The notes beneath the pieces are model-generated. The model was not told the origin of the DNA, searched no databases, and worked only from the letters and a program-made list of their open reading frames with translations. A program made the position numbers and the translations under genes. A stretch of DNA of 35,007 nucleotides from NCBI GenBank assembly GCA_035761805.1, contig DASTQL010000183.1, positions 1 to 35,007 of the forward strand. The letters are read 5' to 3'. The stretch is from DASTQL01 sp035761805. GTDB lineage: Bacteria; Actinomycetota; Actinomycetes; Jiangellales; Jiangellaceae. Below are positions 31,727 through 35,007 of this stretch, one piece after another (positions within the stretch are counted from its first letter, which is position 1; each line of letters starts with the position of its first letter).

Positions 31727-32542
31727 ATGTCCGGCTCTGGGAGGATGCGCGCCGTGGCAGCCCTCCTCGCCGCCGGCCTGGCAGGCGTGCTCGTCCTCGC
31801 GACCCTGGTGGGCACGCCGTTGCTGGCCGCGGGGGTGGCTGTGGTCGTCGTGGTGCTCACCCTCGGCGCCGTCCGCCCGGCGGAGGTCCCGGGCTCGGGA
31901 AGGGCGGCCGGCCTGGCCCTCGTCGTCGGTGTCGCGGGCCTGGTGGCGCTGGCGGTGGACGACAACGCCGACGCCGGCTCGCTCGCCGCGGTCCTGGGCC
32001 CCTCCCTGGTCGCGGCGATCGCCCTGCAGATCGCCCGGCGAGACGGCCGGCCCCGGCTCACGGCGTCTCTCACCCTCGCGATGACGGCGTGCGTCCTCGC
32101 GCTGCTGCCGGCGATGTGGGTCGCGCTGCGCGAGTCGGTCGACGGCCGCGCCTCGGTCCTCGTCGGCCTCACGGGCGTCGCGGTGGCGACGCTGGTCGAG
32201 GGGCTCCCGGGGTCCCGCGCGATGGTCCGGACCTTCGCCGTCCTGGCGGCCGGCGCCGCGGGCGCGCTGCTGTCCTTCGCCGTCATGACGGTCCGTGACG
32301 CCGCCCCCCCGCTCAACGCGGTCGTCCTCGCGACCTTCGCCGCCGTTGCGACGGCCGCTGCAAACGCCGCCGTCGACCGGATCGCTGCCGAGGCCCGCGC
32401 CCTCGTCCCGAGGGACGCGCCACCCACCCCGTACGTCGAGCCGGGCGCCTTCCTGGCGGCAGTCCTCCCGCTGCGAGTCAGCCTGCCGTTCGTGGTCGCC
32501 GCTCCCGTCACGTACGTGCTCGGGCGCATCCTGGTCGGGTGA
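31727..32542 (+). CDS. Conserved multi-pass membrane protein
   Basis: A 271-residue protein with about seven or eight hydrophobic segments (for example VAALLAAGLAGVLVLATLVG, GLALVVGVAGLVALAV, LTLAMTACVLALLPAMWVAL) and few charged loops; no catalytic motif is recognised. Its position between glnR and a thioredoxin corresponds to a membrane protein next to thiX and glnR in Mycobacterium (inference from gene order). In-frame starts at ATG 31745 and GTG 31754 are possible; GGGAGG at 31739-31744 is 9 nt before the latter, so the true start may be 27 bp downstream. The 137-bp gap before it has four TCACGG motifs. Function unknown. Confidence 0.72.
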   Translation: MSGSGRMRAVAALLAAGLAGVLVLATLVGTPLLAAGVAVVVVVLTLGAVRPAEVPGSGRAAGLALVVGVAGLVALAVDDNADAGSLAAVLGPSLVAAIALQIARRDGRPRLTASLTLAMTACVLALLPAMWVALRESVDGRASVLVGLTGVAVATLVEGLPGSRAMVRTFAVLAAGAAGALLSFAVMTVRDAAPPLNAVVLATFAAVATAAANAAVDRIAAEARALVPRDAPPTPYVEPGAFLAAVLPLRVSLPFVVAAPVTYVLGRILVG

Positions 32543-32581
32543 CGGGGGAATGCCGATGGGTCCGGCCGACTTGAGCCTGTC

Positions 32582-33037
32582 GTGACCGGGCTGATCGTCC
32601 TGGCCGCGGTGATCGTGGCCGCGACCCTCTTCGGCCTGTGGCGAGTCCGTACGGACGGGAGGCTCCGGCGGGTCGAGGGCAGTGCGCCAGGGCCGGTGGA
32701 CGGCGACGGGCCGATAGCCCCTGCGCCGGTCCGGCTGACCCCCGCGGACCTCGGGGCCCCGCTCGGCGAGCGGGCCACGCTCGTGCAGTTCTCCACGGCC
32801 TTCTGCGCCCCCTGCCGGGCCACCCGCCAGGTGCTCCGTTCGGTGTCGGGCGAGATCGACGGGGTCGCGTACGTCGAGGTGGACGCGGAGTCACGGCTCG
32901 ACCTGGTCCGGCGCCTCGAAGTCACCCGCACGCCCACCGTGCTGGTGCTCGACACCGACGGGCGGGTCGTGCGGCGGGCCGTCGGGGCGCCGTCGCGAGC
33001 GCATGTCGTGGCGGCCCTTGGCGACGCCCTTCCGTGA
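32582..33037 (+). CDS. thiX: Membrane-anchored thioredoxin family protein
   Basis: A 151-residue protein: an N-terminal hydrophobic anchor (residues 2-20), a short Pro/Gly linker and a thioredoxin fold with the active site FCAPCR (Cys75, Cys78) and the cis-Pro loop TRTPTVLVL. CAPC differs from the common CGPC. One anchor with a positive segment after it suggests the redox domain faces the cytoplasm, but orientation is not certain. The name follows the thioredoxin-like gene in the same place in Mycobacterium. The GTG start has no strong ribosome site. Its last codons (GDALP-stop) form the first unit of a 23-bp tandem repeat. Confidence 0.85.
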   Translation: MTGLIVLAAVIVAATLFGLWRVRTDGRLRRVEGSAPGPVDGDGPIAPAPVRLTPADLGAPLGERATLVQFSTAFCAPCRATRQVLRSVSGEIDGVAYVEVDAESRLDLVRRLEVTRTPTVLVLDTDGRVVRRAVGAPSRAHVVAALGDALP

Positions 33038-33134
33038 CACTGGGCGACGCCCTGCCGTGACACCGGGCGACGCCCTTCCGTGACACTCGGCGACGCCCCT
33101 TCGTGAGACCGGGCGATGCCATCTCGTGAGACGG
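33020..33134 (+). repeat. Five tandem 23-bp repeats starting inside the thioredoxin gene end
   Basis: Units start at 33020, 33043, 33066, 33089 and 33112, each beginning GGCGACGCC (GGCGATGCC in the last) and containing a CCGTGACA-like core that decays to CTCGTGAGA in units 4-5. Unit 1 includes the final codons and stop of the thioredoxin gene, so the array looks like duplication of the gene end followed by decay. It has no spacers and is not a CRISPR. Confidence 0.9.
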
Positions 33135-33157
33135 GTGTCCCATCATCCGGACGGCGC

Positions 33158-33186
33158 GTGACAGCGACCCCCTCCGGCCGTACGCT
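33158..33186 (+). promoter_or_regulatory. Promoter of the leader peptide/sulfurtransferase operon
   Basis: GTGACA (33158-33163) as -35, a 17-bp spacer and TACGCT (33181-33186) as -10, ending 7 nt before the GTG at 33194. This is the best-formed promoter in the window and implies a leaderless leader-peptide message. Confidence 0.65.
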
Positions 33187-33193
33187 TCCGAGC

Positions 33194-33271
33194 GTGTTCT
33201 CGACGGAGCTCACGAAACGCCGCGCGGTCGATCTCGTCCGTGTGGCCGCCATGCTCTGTCGCATGCCCTGA
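33194..33271 (+). CDS. Short Cys-containing leader peptide (25 aa)
   Basis: A 25-codon frame ending in RRAVDLVRVAAMLCRMP, close to the small putative leader peptides of actinobacteria (R-R-x-V-D-L-x-R-V-x-x-x-x-C) found upstream of sulfur and cysteine genes. Its single Cys codon lies four codons before the stop, where ribosome stalling on low Cys-tRNA could change the folding of the following RNA. The leaderless start is backed by a complete promoter. It lies 89 bp upstream of DUF4395, the first gene of the sulfurtransferase operon. It is too short for routine gene callers. Confidence 0.72.
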   Translation: MFSTELTKRRAVDLVRVAAMLCRMP

Positions 33272-33273
33272 CC

Positions 33274-33327
33274 GGCGGTCCCCCGTCGACTCGCGGCGCC
33301 CTCGTGCGCCCGGACGCCCGGACCGCC
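33274..33327 (+). promoter_or_regulatory. Candidate attenuator hairpin after the leader peptide
   Basis: GGCGGTCC (33274-33281) pairs with GGACCGCC (33320-33327), closing a GC-rich 38-nt loop that starts 2 nt after the leader-peptide stop. The last Cys codon (33256-33258) is 16 nt before it, so a stalled ribosome would cover the first arm. Alternative pairings exist in the loop and were not computed. Confidence 0.45.
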
Positions 33328-33360
33328 TGACGCGTCCGTCGCCGTCCGTCAGGAGCCCCC

Positions 33361-33825
33361 GTGATCGATCCCCGTGGCCAGCGCTTCGCCGCTGCCCTCA
33401 CCACTGCCGTCCTCGCCGCCGTCCTGCTGCTCGACAGCCCCCTGCTGCTCGCCCTGCAGGCGGTCGCCTTCGCCCTGGCCGTCGCGCTCGGACCGGCGCG
33501 GTCCCCGTACGGCCAGGTCTACGCCAGGCTGGTCCGACCACGGCTCGGCCCGCCCGCCGAGCTGGAGGACCCGCGGCCGCCGCGCTTCGCCCAGGCCGTC
33601 GGCCTCGCCTTCGCGGTCGCGGGCCTCCTCGCGTACGCGGTGGGAGCCCCGACGGCGGCAGCCGTGGCGGTCGGGGGCGCCCTCGCCGCGGCCTTCCTCA
33701 ACGCAGCCTTCGGCATCTGCCTCGGCTGCGAGGTCTACCTCACGTACCGACGCATGCTCACCCGCACCGTCCCGCTCCGTCAGGAGGCTAGGGACGACAC
33801 CGACGCCAGAGAGGTCTCCGCATGA
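33361..33825 (+). CDS. DUF4395 membrane protein
   Basis: A 154-residue DUF4395 protein with about four hydrophobic segments and the family CxxC motif in GICLGCE (Cys120 and Cys123) near the end of the last segment, followed by YLTYRRM. Family members are commonly found beside thioredoxins and sulfurtransferases and are suspected to take part in sulfur or thiol transfer at the membrane; the reaction is unknown. GTG 33361 has AGGAG 5 nt upstream. The stop overlaps the sulfurtransferase start in ATGA. Confidence 0.88.
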   Translation: MIDPRGQRFAAALTTAVLAAVLLLDSPLLLALQAVAFALAVALGPARSPYGQVYARLVRPRLGPPAELEDPRPPRFAQAVGLAFAVAGLLAYAVGAPTAAAVAVGGALAAAFLNAAFGICLGCEVYLTYRRMLTRTVPLRQEARDDTDAREVSA

Positions 33826-34670
33826 GCCGTGAACAGGTCCTGGTCAGCCCCGACTGGGTGGAGCAGCACCTCGACGACCCGAAGGTGGTGCTCGTCGAGG
33901 TCGACGAGGACACCACCGCGTACGACAAGAACCACATCCGCGGAGCCGTCCGGCTGGACTGGAAGAAGGACCTCCAGGACCCCGTCCGACGCGACTTCGT
34001 GAGCAAGGAGCAGTTCGAGGCGCTGCTGTCCGAGCGTGGCGTCGGCAACGACGACACGGTCGTGCTCTACGGCGGCAACAACAACTGGTTCGCCGCCTAC
34101 GCCTACTGGTACTTCAAGCTGTACGGGCACGACGACGTGCGCCTGCTGGACGGCGGCCGCAAGAAGTGGGAGCTCGACAGCCGCGACCTGGTGCCCGACC
34201 TGCCGGAGCGGCAGCCGACGACCTACACGGCCGGGAACCAGGACACGTCGATCCGCGCCTTCCGTGACGAGGTCGTCGCGTCGATCGGCGCCAAGAACCT
34301 CGTCGACGTGCGCTCGCCGGACGAGTACGCCGGGCGCCTGCTCGCCCCGGCCCACCTGCCGCAGGAGTCCGCGCAGCGGGCCGGTCACATCCCGACGGCC
34401 AGCAACATCCCGTGGAGCAAGGCCGCGAACGACGACGGCACCTTCAGGTCCGACGACGAGCTCCGCAGCCTGTACGGGGATGCGGGTGTCGACCTGGACC
34501 GCGACACCATCGCGTACTGCCGGATCGGGGAGCGCTCGGCGCACACCTGGTTCGTGCTCCACGAGCTGCTCGGCCAGCCGAACGTGAAGAACTACGACGG
34601 CTCCTGGACCGAGTACGGGTCGCTCGTGGGCGTCCCGGTCGTCACCGGCGACGAGCCGGGGTCCGCCTGA
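33822..34670 (+). CDS. cysA: Thiosulfate sulfurtransferase, two rhodanese domains
   Basis: A 282-residue double-rhodanese protein. The N-terminal domain (about 8-130) keeps the fold but has no active-site Cys (VVLYGGNNNWFAAYAYWYFKLYGHDDVRLLDGG). The C-terminal domain (about 150-278) has the persulfide-forming Cys233 in the loop CRIGERS, with LVDVRSPDEYAG before it. It transfers sulfane sulfur from thiosulfate (or 3-mercaptopyruvate; loop composition favours thiosulfate-type actinobacterial CysA/SseA). The ATG has GAGAGG upstream and overlaps the DUF4395 stop; its own stop shares a base with the DUF1416 start. Confidence 0.93.
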   Translation: MSREQVLVSPDWVEQHLDDPKVVLVEVDEDTTAYDKNHIRGAVRLDWKKDLQDPVRRDFVSKEQFEALLSERGVGNDDTVVLYGGNNNWFAAYAYWYFKLYGHDDVRLLDGGRKKWELDSRDLVPDLPERQPTTYTAGNQDTSIRAFRDEVVASIGAKNLVDVRSPDEYAGRLLAPAHLPQESAQRAGHIPTASNIPWSKAANDDGTFRSDDELRSLYGDAGVDLDRDTIAYCRIGERSAHTWFVLHELLGQPNVKNYDGSWTEYGSLVGVPVVTGDEPGSA

Positions 34671-34972
34671 TGTGCGGGGGCAGGGAGGGTGGGGTGTCGC
34701 TCGAGGGCGTCGACCTGGCCACCCAGGCCGTGATCCAGGGCGTCGTCCGGCGGGACGGTGAGCCAGTGGCCGGGGCGTACGTGCGGCTGCTGGACCGGTC
34801 GGGGGAGTTCACCGCCGAGGTGCCGACCAGCGCGACGGGTCAGTTCCGGTTCTTCGCCGGCCCGGGACCGTGGACCCTCCGGACGCTCGCCCCCCGGGCG
34901 ACTCCGGCCGACCGGGCGGTCGTCGCGCAGAGGGGACGGGTGGCGGAGGTGGAGGTCCACCTCACCGCCTGA
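34670..34972 (+). CDS. sseC: DUF1416 protein (SseC-like)
   Basis: A 100-residue DUF1416 protein, always found next to rhodanese sulfurtransferases in actinobacteria (sseC beside cysA in Mycobacterium). It begins MCGG, with a Cys at position 2 conserved in the family, then a small beta-sandwich resembling a carboxypeptidase-regulatory/transthyretin-like fold (VIQGVVRRDGEPVAGAYVRLLDRSGEF, GQFRFFAGPGPWTLRTLAP). Presumed sulfur-relay partner; the biochemical role is unknown. ATG 34670 overlaps the upstream stop (TGATG), giving coupling. Confidence 0.9.
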   Translation: MCGGREGGVSLEGVDLATQAVIQGVVRRDGEPVAGAYVRLLDRSGEFTAEVPTSATGQFRFFAGPGPWTLRTLAPRATPADRAVVAQRGRVAEVEVHLTA

Positions 34973-35007
34973 GCCGCTCGCCCCGTGAACAGGAAGGGCG
35001 GTCCGTG

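Noticed and set aside
33020..33134. Tandem repeats considered as a CRISPR array
   Set aside because: Units are contiguous with no unique spacers, and no cas genes are nearby.
31612..33264. 550-codon minus-strand frame across the membrane protein and thioredoxin genes
   Set aside because: Ser/Thr/Arg/Ala-rich shadow of two recognisable plus-strand genes; it also reads through the tandem repeats, which inflates its length.
33829..34998. CGTGAACAGG repeated at the sulfurtransferase start and after DUF1416
   Set aside because: A 10-base match with no extension; best explained as chance, and the first copy is coding sequence.
34973..35007. Possible start of a further gene (AGGAAGG followed by GTG at 35005)
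   Set aside because: Only the start codon would be inside the window, so nothing about a product can be supported.

Overview
The window comes from a high-GC actinobacterium. Coding frames are dense and strongly GC3-biased, GTG starts are common, several starts look leaderless (a TAnnnT element 6-7 nt before the start codon), and mycothiol synthase (mshD), the orphan regulator glnR and mycothiol-type arsenate reductase are present. The gene content and order suggest Nocardioidaceae or a close relative; that placement is an inference. Parts of the order match blocks known from Streptomyces (pit, pst, mutT, CHAD, ppk, mshD, glnR, sulfurtransferase) and Mycobacterium (DUF1416, cysA, thiX, membrane protein, glnR, mshD), so most of the window is an old conserved actinobacterial neighbourhood with local additions.

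Layout. 1-5.1 kb: a secreted ExeM/NucH-type nuclease with a strong terminator, then a membrane-anchored alkaline-phosphatase-superfamily enzyme. 5.1-11.2 kb: a YbaK-type deacylase (-), a PAC2 protein, a SulP/STAS anion transporter, a truncated phosphotransferase remnant, a two-HKD phospholipase D/cardiolipin-synthase-like enzyme and a PlsC-type acyltransferase. 11.3-14.9 kb: a Ser/Thr kinase with a polytopic C-terminus, then a PhoU-like DUF47 protein with a Pit phosphate transporter. 14.9-21.7 kb: an arsenate and phosphate island. It holds arsC and an ArsR-ArsC fusion (-), then pstB-A-C-S (-) driven from a PHO box, then a divergent ArsO-type flavin monooxygenase. No arsenite exporter is visible. 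21.7-27.5 kb (-): an mshD-ppk-CYTH/CHAD-mutT1 cluster (polyphosphate, mycothiol, nucleotide-pool sanitation). 27.7-29.5 kb: a secreted 5'-nucleotidase whose upstream region, shared with mshD, carries a second PHO box. 29.7-32.5 kb: glnR (-), then an alpha/beta hydrolase, a MoaD-like protein and a membrane protein. 32.6-35.0 kb: a sulfur-relay group (thioredoxin, a short Cys-containing leader peptide with a possible attenuator, DUF4395, a two-domain sulfurtransferase, DUF1416). A degenerate 23-bp tandem repeat starts inside the end of the thioredoxin gene.

How the genes fit together. Phosphate acquisition dominates: secreted nuclease and nucleotidase release phosphate from nucleic acids, Pst and Pit import it, PPK1 stores it, and two PHO-box-like direct repeats point to PhoP control. 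Because Pst and Pit also admit arsenate, the surrounding arsenate reductases and ArsO look like local detoxification of the same import route, and mycothiol from MshD is the expected thiol for the reductases. No tRNA, rRNA, insertion sequence, phage gene or CRISPR array was seen.
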